Notes: a model not told the origin generated them from the letters alone. 64,000 bases of DNA from Malaya genurostris (GCF_030247185.1 NC_080570.1:147160641-147224640); one strand, 5' to 3'. Numbered from the stretch's first letter, positions 32,304-43,457 are shown. Program-made: numbers and translations.

Positions 32304-32649
32304 GTGAGGGGATTTTCAGTGCTGTGGAAGAAAAATTTGCACGTTACCGCAACAATACCGACGGCCGAGTTTTTCCTCTTTATCGTGCAATTAAAAGTAG
32401 ATTAATGTAATTTCTGCGGTACTGCATTGCGATTCACTTTTCTTGAACAGTGAAAACATTCTTGTAAGATCCATTTATAATACTAGTAACGTTTTGTGCA
32501 ATCAAATTGGATGTGGAATTACACAATAGATGATAATCGTAACCTATTTCAGTGCACTCGAATGCCGTAGTCAAATGCATCTGAAAGCACTGTAAAAACA
32601 AAAGTTCAGAGGTATAGGATTTGGTTTTCAAAAAAAAAAACAAAATTGG

Positions 32650-32815
32650 AAAAATTTATGAAATTTTTATTGGAATCGATATGATTTCATGCAAATGCTA
32701 GCCGCGGCTCCGCTTTAGATGGGCCCTGCTCAAGGTCCAATTTTGTCACTCTCTCCAACATATCGGCCGGTATTTCACGAATAATGCCACCGGCACATAA
32801 TCCTCATCAAACAAT
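32650..32815 (-). pseudogene. mariner-type transposase C-terminal fragment
   Basis: On the minus strand IIREIPADMLERV, then in a shifted frame HLKRSRG and HLHEIIS, match the C-terminal end of a mariner-like transposase group common in insects (the group also seen at 51583-52313). Together with the fragment at 34748-34945 on the same strand, it suggests one element that was split by the long inverted-repeat copy between them. Confidence 0.65.
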
Positions 32816-32819
32816 GACT

Positions 32820-34747
32820 TTTTACCTATTTTTATATATATAAAAAATAGGTATAGAATTCGCTCAAACTTTAGAAAATTTTTCCGAGGCCCGGAGGGCC
32901 GAATGACATATACCAATCGATTCAGCTCGACGAACTGAGCAAATGTCTGTGTGTGTGTGTGTATGTGTGTGTGTCTGTATGTGTGTTGTCAACTAAGAGG
33001 TCGAGATCTCAGAGATGGCTGAACCGATTTTGATCAAACTAGTCGCAAATGAAAGGTCTCCCCGTCACCCAAAACGCTATTGAATGGTTTTGAGATCGGA
33101 TGTTCACTTTTTGAGTTATACAAAGTTTTATGTCAAAAAAGTATCTGTCACAATTGACCTTGAAAACAGAATATGTTTTCAGACTTAGATTCCGCACGGT
33201 AATACCTATCCAACAAGCCATAGATTGTTAAAATCCGTCCATTTTTAACGGAGATATCGAAATTTTTCTGTAAGCGACTTTTCCCCCTATTCCAACAGTA
33301 GGAGTTTTGAGCGCTGTATGACAAAGCAATGCTTGGGAGCAACGGAAAACACGATTTTTTATACTGTTACATACAATTGTTTCTAAGTGCCCAAAAGACT
33401 GTGTACAGCATCCTTTTTCATGACAATTAGCCTCGGACCTATTTTGGCACGGCTCGTTTTTGGCAACATAATCGTTCGAATATGACATATATAAACCAGA
33501 TGATGGCAGAATTGTTTTTAATTATTTTGTTTAAACTACTTACAGCAATAAATGCTGGAACAACATAACATCCATATACCATTCGAATCAGTTCGTCGAG
33601 ATCAGCAAATGCGTGTGTGACAAATAATTTCACTTAATTTTCTCGGAAAATTTCTTTTCTACAAATTCAGATTCATACGAAAAGTCGTATGCTCCCAAAC
33701 AAAGTTCCTGCATTATGTTTGGTTCCGACCTCTGGTTCTGGAACTACAGGATGATATGTGAAACGAAATCAAAATTGTGTAACTCATTTTTCTCGTAGAT
33801 GGCTGAACCGATCTAAGATTCAAATGAAATCTAAGAATCATCTAAGATTCAAATGAAAAGTTTCAAGGTTCTATAAAACATCTTGCTTTTCAGTCAGATC
33901 CAACTTCCGGTTTCGGGGATAGTATAAAAATGTCTATTCCACATAAATTAATCAGGTTTATCGTGTTAGCAGATTTGGATAGTCGATAAAAAAATTAACT
34001 TTTTTCAGTTTTAGTGGTATTCAGTTGTCGATCAGAAGGCACCTGAAAATTTAATTCGTGCTATGATCTCTCAAAGATGTCTTAACTGATTTTCAAATAT
34101 TTTGAAACAAATGTAAACTGTACAGCTACTCAGGTGAATTTATCTGACTTCGGCCATACCGCTTTTAGAATTCCGGTTCCAGTATAAAATCGTTTCTCAA
34201 AGCTCAATCGTTTTCTCAAAAAAAAAGCCTAATCAAATTTCAGAAACAAAAATTCAAATTAAAACAAACTTATATACAAAAATTAATTAATTTTATCCAA
34301 TTATGGCTTCCGGTTCTCGAATTACATGATGATGAATTTTTAAAATTCAAACCGATATAGAAGATGACAATCCCGAAAAGCTTCAAAGTTGGACTCAAAA
34401 CTGTTGTAATTTATTCGTCATATGGCCATACAAATCGGTTTCAGTTATGCAGGCTCCTGAATACCGGCTCTGGAAGTACTTTAAATTACCGTAAACTCTA
34501 GAGTGGAACTTACATATCATGGCATGTTTAATCGATTATCACACTTCTAGATTCAAATTCGATCCGATTTGCTGTTTCGACATTACAGAGTAATGAGTGA
34601 TTAAAATCTCAAATTGTCGATTAAAACGACGGTCACTAAAATAATGTCATGAAAACTTAAACACCGAAGAATATTCATGCAAACAACACATGCGGATTAA
34701 TAAAAATAGGTATCATCTCACTGCTAGGTGGATTAAACACGTTTTTT
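32820..34747 (-). repeat. long inverted repeat, right arm (periodic repeat family)
   Basis: Reverse complement of the left arm at 28033-29875. The inner end holds the palindromic ACCTATTTTTATATATATAA block. The outer end reads, on the minus strand, AAAACGTGTTTAATCCACCT. It is slightly longer than the left arm, partly because of a (GT)n run at 32947-32990. It appears to be inserted into a mariner-type remnant, since minus-strand transposase pieces adjoin both sides. Confidence 0.85.
32947..32990 (+). repeat. (GT)n microsatellite
   Basis: Interrupted GT/TGTA dinucleotide run within the right arm of the inverted repeat. The left arm carries only a short ACACACAC counterpart near 29742. Confidence 0.9.
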
Positions 34748-34945
34748 AGAATGCATCGATAGCTCTTGCCATGCTTCTGGCTTGTCTTCACACCAGATGC
34801 GACAATTTTGCTTGTTGACGAATCCATTCAACCAGAAATGAATCTCGTCGTTGAACACAATTTTCCGATGAAAAAGTGGATCTTCCTCCAACTTTGCCTG
34901 CGCCCTTTCATGATTAAATTATAGACCAAACTGAACAAGTATGAC
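34748..34945 (-). pseudogene. mariner-type transposase fragment with first catalytic aspartate
   Basis: The minus strand is open for about 54 codons and reads EEDPLFHRKIVFNDEIHFWL, then NGFVNKQNCRIW. This is the conserved segment of mariner-like transposases around the first catalytic Asp (NDE). The frame stops where the inverted-repeat copy begins at 34747. No start or terminal repeat is visible upstream. Confidence 0.8.
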
Positions 34946-37880
34946 AATGACACAAGACACAATTCACGCGTGATCTGTCAAAAACAGTGTTGCCAAAAAT
35001 ATACCAGCAAAAAAATTACCCTTTATTATTCATTATTCGAGACTGCTACAACGTTAATATTACGTAAAAACATTGACTAAGACTCTGGAACTGTATTGTT
35101 ATTTAAGATTCTGGTACTAGATTTTTGAAACTGGTTTCTTGACTAGATTCTGGAAGTTAATTTAATACCTTAACATTCAAATGCTCGCGTTGAGATTTTC
35201 ATCGAAACTTCTGAAAAAATTGACCGATCTTAATACTTTTGGTGTCATAAACAAAAACCGGGTATTATTTAATTTTATTCTGTGTTTATCGATGTCGATA
35301 TGGTTCAAAAACACCGGAGTTATTCCAGATCGCGTTGGAGTAAGTTGATTTTGCCATTTGGGGTATTTTATCCAAAATACTATGAATAGACATCGAATCA
35401 GTCCTGTAATAATCTGAAAAAGTATAATTACTAAAACGTTTCGATATGAATGAACTAATCATGTGACCAAACTTCCATGAGGGTGCTGGAACCGGTCACA
35501 AGAATCCCGAAGGAACTTTTTTGAATAGATATAAAAATGTGTTCAGGCATAACAAATTCTATAATTATACAATGAAAAACGGCATTGAGACCGTATACCA
35601 TTAAAAATTTTCCATCGGTGATTGTGAACTATGGTCCCGGAGAACTGCTCTTGGGACTAGATATGCGACATGTCAAAAAACATCTACTGGGCTTCTTGAT
35701 CTAAACTAATTTATGTTGACAAAAGCATTTTTTCGAATATCTATCAAATTCTAAAATTCCACTGTGATTGTGTCCATATTTGTCACTTCGCACAAGAACA
35801 ATAACTAATGAAGTCAGTTTTAAGCCATGTAGAAACGTTTTGATCTTCCGCCTTTTTCAACTTCAAATTTATGCTGATGTTTAAAAGTCTACTAGAAACA
35901 CTGTACGAAGAGCTCTGGCGTAACAACAGACAATTTTGACGAGCGTGGCATAAAGCACAGCGAATTTGCCATGCTCTTAGATTCTAAGGCAGAAGGATAC
36001 ACAAATTAAACATATGTATAAAAGTAAAAGTACTTTATTTTGAGGAAATTTAGATGGAGAATAAAACTTTAGAATTGTTTCAACATAATATATATGAATA
36101 GCGGATTGTTGCGTTCCATTTTTAGCGATCTTCACGAATTACCAGTTTTAGTTTTTATGACTTTTCTAAGAAAATTTGGGTTTCGTTTTTTAATCCGTGC
36201 AAAATTTCCTTTATGTGTCAGTCGTGTAATAGCAAAGAAGATTGAAGAACAGTTTTACGCGAAGTTGAGAGACGCTCGGTTCATAGTAAACAAGATTCTT
36301 AAGAACAATCCGACCATGTCTCAGCAATTGGTACGATTGTAACTGTAATTGTAAATCTAACTTTGCTGCTGAATTCGGAGCCAGATTTTGCTGTAGATAA
36401 ATAAATGGTGACAAAAAATACTCAACAGTTGTAAACATCGGAAAACCCGGAACTATTAAAATATTCGCAACGAACTATAAGTTTTATTCCACTGAGTAAA
36501 TAAATCTACAAAAACAACAACTATATCATTGTTTGTTGCATCTCAGTCATTTGCTCAGTGTTATTTGTGTGGTAGAATATGTTTGTCGCCAAAAAGTATA
36601 GTATAGACGCACAATTCTCGGAGTGAAACAATGAAAAAGTTTCAAAATTCACATAACCAATGAAAGTAATAGAAACGATTATCAATATTCGGAAGCGCGA
36701 ACGAAGCATATCAGTTTTTTTCGTATTCACGTTCTTCAGTTATGTGTCTGACATTACCCACCCGCCTTTTGAACATATTTGACAAAAAATTGAAATTTGC
36801 TTAAGGTTCAACTTACAACTTAAGGGATATCAGTAAATCGTTGAAAACGCATAAGCAGTTTTCTTCGCCGCTATCGTTTGATAAATCTTCATTAAAAAAC
36901 ATCGTTTCATTCAGAAAAATGGCCTAAATAAACTGATATTGCTTTTTGGAATATCCGCTCAACGACAGCGGAGGAAACTGCTGTTGCGGTTTTCAACAAT
37001 GGATTGCTCTTCAAATAAAGTAAAATACACTAAGGAACTACGAGCTTCTCAAAGCGTTTGGTCTGATATCAACAATCCGAAGAAATCATGGGAATGTTGG
37101 AATCTAAATTAGACGTGTTTGCGAAAAACTTAGGTTTCAAAATAAAACTAAACTGCAACAATGTCTGCTGTTTGTTTAAGGAATCAGCCGATTTACAGAC
37201 AAATCTACAGACCAGGCATCGCAGCAAATAATCGAATTAATAAATAAAGCCTCAGATACACTGGAAATGTCGAACCGCCTGAGAACGGTTCTGTCACTCT
37301 TGTTTGTCAAGAATCAGACTGAAACCGAGCCGTCAATATCCCCTTTAGGCGAAATTGTTGCGGTGTCGCTAGTTCCTTGTCGGAGGCACTCTAGCTTGCC
37401 CCATCATGAACAATTTACCAGTCGCGCAAAGGATGGGTATTCGAAATCCATTTGAAATCATACTGAATTTCGAATCGAATTCTAGACAAGTTAACGGGGA
37501 TGGGGTTGTTCGAAATGTTGATGTAGGACTATTGTCCAAACCAAGGATGGCTTTTATCGTATCAAAGAACGCTCACTAGCAACTCTTCACACGATTCAAT
37601 CAGTGCCATCAAAGAGAGACGGATATCATCGCAGTAACAAAAAACCGGTATGATTCATTTAACATAGAATGGAGACCAGTGCAAGAGCGAATTTCTCTCG
37701 ATGACCTGTCTGAGAATCAAAGGTTAGCTCGCTGCTGTGGGGATTCTCTCTGAAGCAACAAACGGTCGCTTATTCTCGTTTCGCGATCCGATTCTGTATG
37801 GGCAGTGGATAATTGCGATAGAATCATTTTACTATTGCCACTTATTCTAACTATGTGCATATAACCTTTGTATAAGTTGT
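34946..37880. other. intronic DNA, mostly unassigned
   Basis: No gene supported. The 82-codon frame at 36094-36342 has no recognisable family signature. 37262-37390 resembles 2910-3060 (dispersed repeat). The rest appears single-copy within this window. Confidence 0.4.
37262..37390. repeat. dispersed repeat fragment shared with 2910-3060
   Basis: Shares the AACGGTTCTG, TTGT..CAAGAATC and TAGGCGAAATT blocks, in the same order and orientation, with 2910-3060. Confidence 0.5.
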
Positions 37881-37885
37881 GTCTA

Positions 37886-39187
37886 AGGAGTGTATCGAAA
37901 ATAAGCTATCCACAAATTTTTCTTTCAAATTATGATAAAAAACGATATTTTATTCAAACTAAAAATTGATCCTTTATTATACGAGGTTAAACTTGAGCAT
38001 AAAGAAAACCGGATGAAATTTAAGTTATTTCTTCACGAGTTTTCGAACTTTTGATCGAACGCTCCTCATCAAGTTCCGGATAAGTGTTCCATCGCATTTT
38101 TTGGACGCTTGAGCCCAAATTTTTTGAACTCCTGCATGTTCCCAGCTGCCTAACCAGTCTTCTTGAAGACCCTCTTCACGATTGCCCAGTAACGTTCGAT
38201 GGGTGGAAGCTGAGGATTTGGTGGATTGATATTTTTCTCAACGAAATGTATACCCTTTCCGCAAGCCAATTGAGAGTGGTTTTGGCATAGTGAGCCGACG
38301 CCAAATCCACCCAAAACAGTGGAGGTGTACTATGCTTCTTATATAAAAGCAGCAATCTCTTCTGGAAACACTCAGATCGATAGATTTCTGCATTTATAGT
38401 TCCGGTAGTGTAAAAAATGGTTGACTTCAAACCACAGGAACATATTGCTTGCCATACCAGTACCTTTCGACCAAGTTTCTCCACTTGAATCGACCTGTCC
38501 GCATCGCTCACATGCTCCCCAACGACGACAGTAAAGTATTGTGGACCTGGAAGGGTTTTTGAGTCCTCTTTTACATAAGTCTCATCGTCCATCAAAACGC
38601 ATGCATCCGGACCCTGCAAAAGACGAGGATTACAATTTCCGGGCCCTTGTTGCTGCTTGCTTTTTCTGTTCTACACTTTGTTTCGGGGATTTTCTGCTTC
38701 TTGTAGGTCTTCAGGTGATTTCGCCTCTTGATACGCTTCATTATTACGACACACATTCCTGCGTTTTTGGCCAAATCACGTATTGACATTGATCTGTTCT
38801 TCATGATTAGAGATACCACTTTCTGGTCCATTTTCGGGTTGGAAGAACCGGATTTTCTGCATCTTCCAGGTAGCCCATCCAAAGAATTTGGTTCCCCAAA
38901 CTTATTAATTATGTTTTTAACACTGGCATGATGAATTCCAAACCGCTTCGTCAATTTTCGCATAATAATATCCTTCTCACTTAGCCATGTGTCGAGAACT
39001 TTAATTTCCACTTCCTTTTCAATTCGCGACATTTTGAAAACGCAGAATTTCAACCGCACAAACAAGTAAAGAATCAAAAGCTGACAGCCAAACGCACAGC
39101 ATGCTGCGATCTGAGCATAAAAAACCATCACAAATACATGCGTACAACACAAATGTATGTGGATAGCTTATTTTCGATACACTCCTT
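37886..39187 (-). mobile_element. ITmD37E-type Tc1/mariner transposon
   Basis: Terminal inverted repeats AAGGAGTGTATCGAAAATAA (continuing GCTATCCAC) at the left and their exact reverse complement at the right: 29 bp, identical. Total length about 1.3 kb. TA precedes the left end; the right flank is TG, so one duplication copy has mutated. The transposase is on the minus strand. The D-D(37)E spacing identifies the lineage described mainly from mosquitoes. Confidence 0.88.
38060..39032 (-). pseudogene. DD37E transposase, frameshifted
   Basis: The start is the Met at 39032 (MSRIEKEVEIKVLDTWLSEK). N-terminal helix-turn-helix region: MRKLTKRFGIHHASVKNIIN, then GRPG-like DGLPGRCRKSG. One frameshift near 38620-38650 is needed to join this to KGPDACVLMDDET-like sequence, which holds the first catalytic Asp. 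The second Asp lies in WVDLASAHYA. A further one-base shift near 38270 restores CGKGIHFVEKN, then NPPNPQLPPIERYWAIVKR, placing Glu 37 residues after the second Asp. The end (to about 38060) follows in that frame. All three catalytic residues survive, but at least two frameshifts inactivate it. Confidence 0.85.
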
Positions 39188-39839
39188 GTGAAAATGTATG
39201 TGAATACTCCACACAAGGGTTTTGAAATTTTGTCACCAATATTTAAATACCTTTCATTTTGAATTAAAAAAAGTATCATGTGAAAAATGGCCCAAAGCTG
39301 TCGACTCCCCCCTATTCTAGTATTCTACAAATGTCAGTTATTACCGAAATTGTCAGCAAAAAGTTTACTGACTGTTGGGTATAACCTTTACAGAATGTTC
39401 GGCAAAAGCACCTAAGGTAAATATATAATTATATAAAATCATTCAATCTGCTAACTTCGTTGAGGATAAAGACTTCTTGCGAAAGAAAGGGTTTAAGGCT
39501 GAACACACCACTTTATATAAGCTGCTTGTGAACTTACCTTCCTGTTGGAGTTCTTGGCCAATATTTTTTCCATATCTCTTCTTTGTATCATCAATTCATG
39601 TATTTCGGATTCACTAGATCGTACAAAACCGAATATTTTCGAACCAACTCAATCAAATATTCTTCATTCAATTTGCTGCTAATATTGAAATGCACTTCAA
39701 CTTGTTTATAAACAAACTGTCAACGCACTAAAATCTTTGTGCAAACGCCTTTGACCTTTGACCGTGCTTCGGACGGGTCTCGACGAAGACACGGATACGT
39801 CACGGTCTAGTGAGAATAATAAGATTGAGTTGCATTGAA
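39188..39839. other. intronic DNA between elements
   Basis: 39330-39420 has TTACCGAAATTGTCAGC and TGTTCGGCAAAAG words reminiscent of the CACACTTAAA element family, but no ends. Nothing else recognised. Confidence 0.35.
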
Positions 39840-40049
39840 GATGTCCCGGGTTGGCGGTTCAATGCATAGGGCACTGGTCTTACAAATCAGTTGTCGTATG
39901 TTCGATCCCTGACCTGGAAGGATTCGTAGTGTTAGTAGAATCGTAACACCAGCCATGCAATGGTTCTGTACACCGTGAATCGGCTGCGAAGTCTGTTGAA
40001 ACAGAAGGTCTAATTCCACTACAGGAATGTTATACCAAGGCTTTACTTT
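39840..40049 (+). mobile_element. tRNA-derived SINE with 10-bp target-site duplication
   Basis: Flanked by TTGCATTGAA at 39830-39839 and 40050-40059. The A-box region is around GGTTGGCGGTTCAATGCATA (39850-39869) and the B box GTTCGATCCC is at 39900-39909, the spacing of a polymerase III promoter. It resembles mosquito tRNA-related SINEs of the Feilai kind. The identical duplications suggest a relatively recent insertion into the mab-21 intron. Confidence 0.82.
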
Positions 40050-40059
40050 TTGCATTGAA

Positions 40060-40670
40060 AAAACAATCGACCGGTACCTATTGGATACAAATTCGTCGAT
40101 TGGGACTCGAAAAGCTGTGAACTGTATTGATACATGGAAGGCAATGAAGAAACTATTGAAGACCGGAAAATCAAGAGCCTTTAACTGCGAACAGTTCTCA
40201 CCTTGAATTAGAAATTAGGCCAGCGTACGAATAACTATGAAAAAGATCCCGATGTGTCCAAGTCACGATATAAAGATATAAGAAAATAATGAAGCCATGT
40301 AAAACAAACATGACAGAAAATACAGCATTCTACTTAAAAAATGTAAGCTGCTCATTTCTTTCCAAAAAATTGTTTGTTGAATAGTTAGATGATTATCTTC
40401 TTTGAATACATGCAGATTTGTACTGCTCACAAACTTGATCAGATCAGAGCCTCTCAAATTTATATCAGAGCTGCTCCAAATGAGATATTCTGATCATTTA
40501 CGACACTGCTTGTTATAAGCGGTAAACCCCTTTTCGTAGTAGTAGTTGCTGTACGTTTATGCTGGAGATTGATTTGTGCTGATCTAACCATTAACAAACA
40601 AAGTAATGTACGGAGTGTACACTTTTCATTAATAGCGTTCTATGTGTACGTAAATCTTTCACAAGAATGA
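40060..40670. other. intronic DNA, nothing recognised
   Basis: No coding or repeat signature identified. Confidence 0.4.
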
Positions 40671-40674
40671 GTTG

Positions 40675-40800
40675 CATATTTTTATTACATCGAGACATTT
40701 TGTGATTTCGACGTACTGACTCGAACGGTATACGACTCTTGGCTCTCCGGGTCTTGGTTCAAACTCGCTTCGCTTTCTATATGAGAAAAACAAAAGAGTG
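40675..40800 (-). repeat. terminal fragment of the periodic repeat family
   Basis: Words in the order TTTCGACGTACTGACTCGAA, CGGTATACGACTCTTGG-CTCTCCGGG and CAAACTCGCTTCGC parallel the inner ends of the inverted copies (CTCGACGAACTGAGC / GGCCCGGAGGGCCGAATG / GAATTCGCTCAAAC). It is a short remnant of the same family. Confidence 0.55.
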
Positions 40801-40858
40801 GATTAATTATTGTTTTACAGAACTTTTCCCAACTTGCAAATCGTTTTCATAACACATA

Positions 40859-41902
40859 CTCAATAAGTCGTGCGACTGACACATAGATCGCACTATTACT
40901 GTTACTATTACATGACATTTATGAAGTACAAACCTTCAAAAGATTATGTGTAAAATTTCATGACATTTCCATTAATCAGAATAAAGAGACATCCATTTCA
41001 GCAAAGCTACTTTTGTAAACTCCGTGCGTTAATTTATCATTGACTCTTGATGAAAAAAAACTCGAACATAGTTTCAAAAGTGTTATCCCGACTCTGCTCA
41101 ATAGAAAAGAACCATTAGTTATTGGTTTGCTAAATTAAAACGCGGCCCTACAGACACCAATGCGATTGAGACCGTTCTGGTCGTCAAAGTGACTCCAGAA
41201 AAAATTGAAACAAGTCGAGAAATTGGCGATATACAAAATTGGTAAATTGAAAAGTTATAAATCAGATTTTGCGTCGATATGTGACAATGTATAAAACCTG
41301 GATCCATATATCTACACTCGGGAATCAAAACGATCACCATTTGAGTGGACTGCAGCCGGTAAATCACGTCCAAAGCGTCCTAAGGCACAACAGTCAGCTG
41401 ACACGGTTATGTTTTCAGCCTTTGGGGATCCACGTGGTATAATTTTCATCGACTATGTTGAGAAGTAGCGAATACAGCATAGCGTTGTTAGATCGTTTGA
41501 ATACTAAAATCAAAGAAAAACTACTTCATGTGTCTTAGAAAAGTCCACTGTTTCACCAAGACAAAGAACCTGTTCACAAGCCGATGGTTCAATTGAACGA
41601 ATTACACTTCGAATTGCTTCCTAATTCGCCGTATAATTCAGATCTGACCCCCAGTGACTACTGACAATTAGCTGATCTCAAAAAAAAATTCTCGCCGGCA
41701 GTACAACTCAAATGAAGAGGCAACTGCTGAATGTGAAGCCTATTTTGAGACAAAAGACAAATCCTTCTACAAGCACGGCATCGAAAAGTTAAATAAGCGT
41801 TGGAATGATTGTATTGCTCTTGAAGAAGATTACATCGATGAATAAAACCAATTTTTGACAAAAATGTGTTTTTCTCAGTTAGTCACACGACTTATTGAGT
41901 GA
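40859..41902 (+). mobile_element. mariner element, degenerate
   Basis: Ends ACTCAATAAGTCGTG..GAC at the left and GTC..CACGACTTATTGAGT at the right are about 22-24-bp inverted repeats. The plus strand between carries a decayed mariner transposase: EWTAAGKSRPKRPK-like residues (about 41340-41380), FGDPRGIIFIDYVEK (41420-41465), HQDKEPVHKPM (41560-41590), and LNELHFELLPNSPYNSDLTP with SDY (41595-41663). Several stop codons and frameshifts occur, and most of the N-terminal domain is eroded. The second (HQD) and third catalytic positions can still be recognised. Inactive. Confidence 0.83.
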
Positions 41903-41984
41903 TGAGTTATCTCCATCTTTTTTATACAACCAAAATATTCATTTTTTATGTATCTACATACAATTTACATAATGACAACATATA

Positions 41985-42623
41985 CTATGTTCACACTATG
42001 AGTTAGAACGAGTTTTAACTTTGATTTCATGTTTTAAGCGAAATAACATGTTTTACTTTTGCGTTATTTCATATTCAGAAACGTCACATTAAAACATGTT
42101 TTCCCGAAATAACATGATATAATTGTCAGTAAAGCACAACCCTGCTAGCATTTTCCGTCACTTTTCGACTATGTCAATTGACAATCTGTTCAACAACAGC
42201 AGTTTTGCATCAAAGTAGCCATTTAATCATAATAAAACAAAACTGAGAACTGGTGCAACCATTTTTGTTTTTTGTATTAAGAACTGACTTTTTTAGTCAT
42301 TTGCTGCTCAAAAATATTTATTTCTCTTAAATGGCCAACGTTTTTAAGCAATGAAGCTCCGAAACGTTGGTAAAAAAGTGAAACGCCAAAATCATCCAAA
42401 GCAAGGAGAAATACCTGGCTTATTTCTTATTTCCCGGATGTTGTCAACGTGCTTTTTTCTTTTCTACCTGTGACGTAAACGTTTTCGCAGTTTGTTTCTA
42501 AACAAACTCAATAACAGGTAATATATCTCATGCGTATAACATAATCCTAGTGTGAACAGTGCGGTTTTAACTTCATATTACTATCGTTAAAATATGTTTT
42601 TTTTTCTGCAGTTGTGAACCTAG
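41985..42623. mobile_element. TA-flanked MITE, copy 2 (inverted relative to copy 1)
   Basis: Starts CTATGTTCACAC after TA and ends GTGAACCTAG before TA. The interior is the reverse complement of 416-977 for most of its length, with an extra ~80 bp. It lies near the end of the mab-21 intron. Non-coding. Confidence 0.8.
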
Positions 42624-43107
42624 TATTATGAAATATATGATTTGCGATATTCATACATGAATGTTACCGAAAATTCTACGTGCGATTTACATCTAAAGAT
42701 TGTTGAGTAACATGAATAGCTTCTACAATAATATACAGTATTAATTAGAAACTACAATATAACATTAGAAACAATAAAACAATATGTTTGAAAAGCAAAT
42801 GTATCTCTCATATAAAACAAAATCCTGAGTGCACGATCAAGTCATTTAGACGCTTTACGTGCATCTATAAGGCAGATATAGGACTCGTTGTCTTACCTAC
42901 ATACAACTAATCCCGGATCGATTCAATTCGTGACTAGATAAAAGTGTCCCATTCGATCGTCAATTTGTAAATATTACACCAATTACTCAACACAAAGAGA
43001 ATCGCTTCCTATTTACTTTCATTAAAAATCAATTGCAATGAATCGAACAAAAGTCTTCCATTTTCTTATATTGTTTGTCTTTTCTCTCGTTTCCCCCAAT
43101 GGCACAG

Positions 43108-43457
43108 GCGGCTGCCGGCGGCGATGTCTCAGCATCCTGAAAACCCTGCGCGACCGGCATCTGGACCTACCGGGCAATCCGGTCTCGTCGTATGTGATGA
43201 AAACCCTGCTGCTGTACGAGTGCGAGAAACACCCGCGCGAGATGGAATGGGACGAGAACTGCATGGGCGACCGAATCAACGGGATCTTCCTGCAGCTGAT
43301 CTCGTGCCTGCAGTGCCGCCGCTGTCCGCACTACTTCCTACCGAACATGGACCTGTTCAAGGGTAAATCGCCCGGAGCGCTGGAGAATGCCTCCAAGCAG
43401 GTCTGGCGACTGACTAGGATAATGCTCACCAACTCGCGGTGTCTCGAGGAACTGTAA
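43108..43457 (+). CDS. mab-21: mab-21, coding exon 2 (last two bases of codon 250 to residue 365)
   Basis: Opens at the AG/GC boundary at 43107/43108 and reads G-C-R-R-R-C-L-S-I-L in frame with exon 1. It then carries LRDRHLDLPGNPVSSYVMKT, YECEKHPREMEWDENCMGDR and ISCLQCRRCPHYFLPN, the family's conserved C-terminal helices. C316, C319, C322 and H324 form a cysteine/histidine cluster typical of Mab-21 proteins. It ends ...NSRCLEEL with TAA at 43455. Base composition is clearly richer in G+C than the intron. The exon's own 139-codon open frame starts in the intron at 43038 and is not the real start. Total protein 365 residues, the normal family length. Confidence 0.97.

Larger units (their letters stand above)
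32304..43107 (+). other. mab-21: mab-21 intron, 10,804 bp
   Basis: Donor GTGAGG at 32304, acceptor TTTCCCCCAATGGCACAG ending at 43107. The codon split G|GC restores the family sequence Q-G-G-C-R. The intron is built largely of repeats: transposase fragments, the right arm of the long inverted repeat, a DD37E transposon, a SINE, a mariner and a MITE. Short stretches between them, chiefly 35000-37880, are unassigned and could hold enhancers. Confidence 0.95.

Noticed and set aside
32304..32410. Mab-21 as a complete single-exon 284-residue protein
   Set aside because: The last 34 residues do not fit the family, a good donor lies at 32304, and the missing C terminus is found in phase at 43108.
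43038..43107. Independent gene starting at 43038
   Set aside because: The first 23 codons are intron sequence with a polypyrimidine tract and AG acceptor; only the part from 43108 matches Mab-21.
43124..43366. 80-codon frame on the same strand within exon 2
   Set aside because: It is a shadow of the GC-rich Mab-21 exon in another frame.
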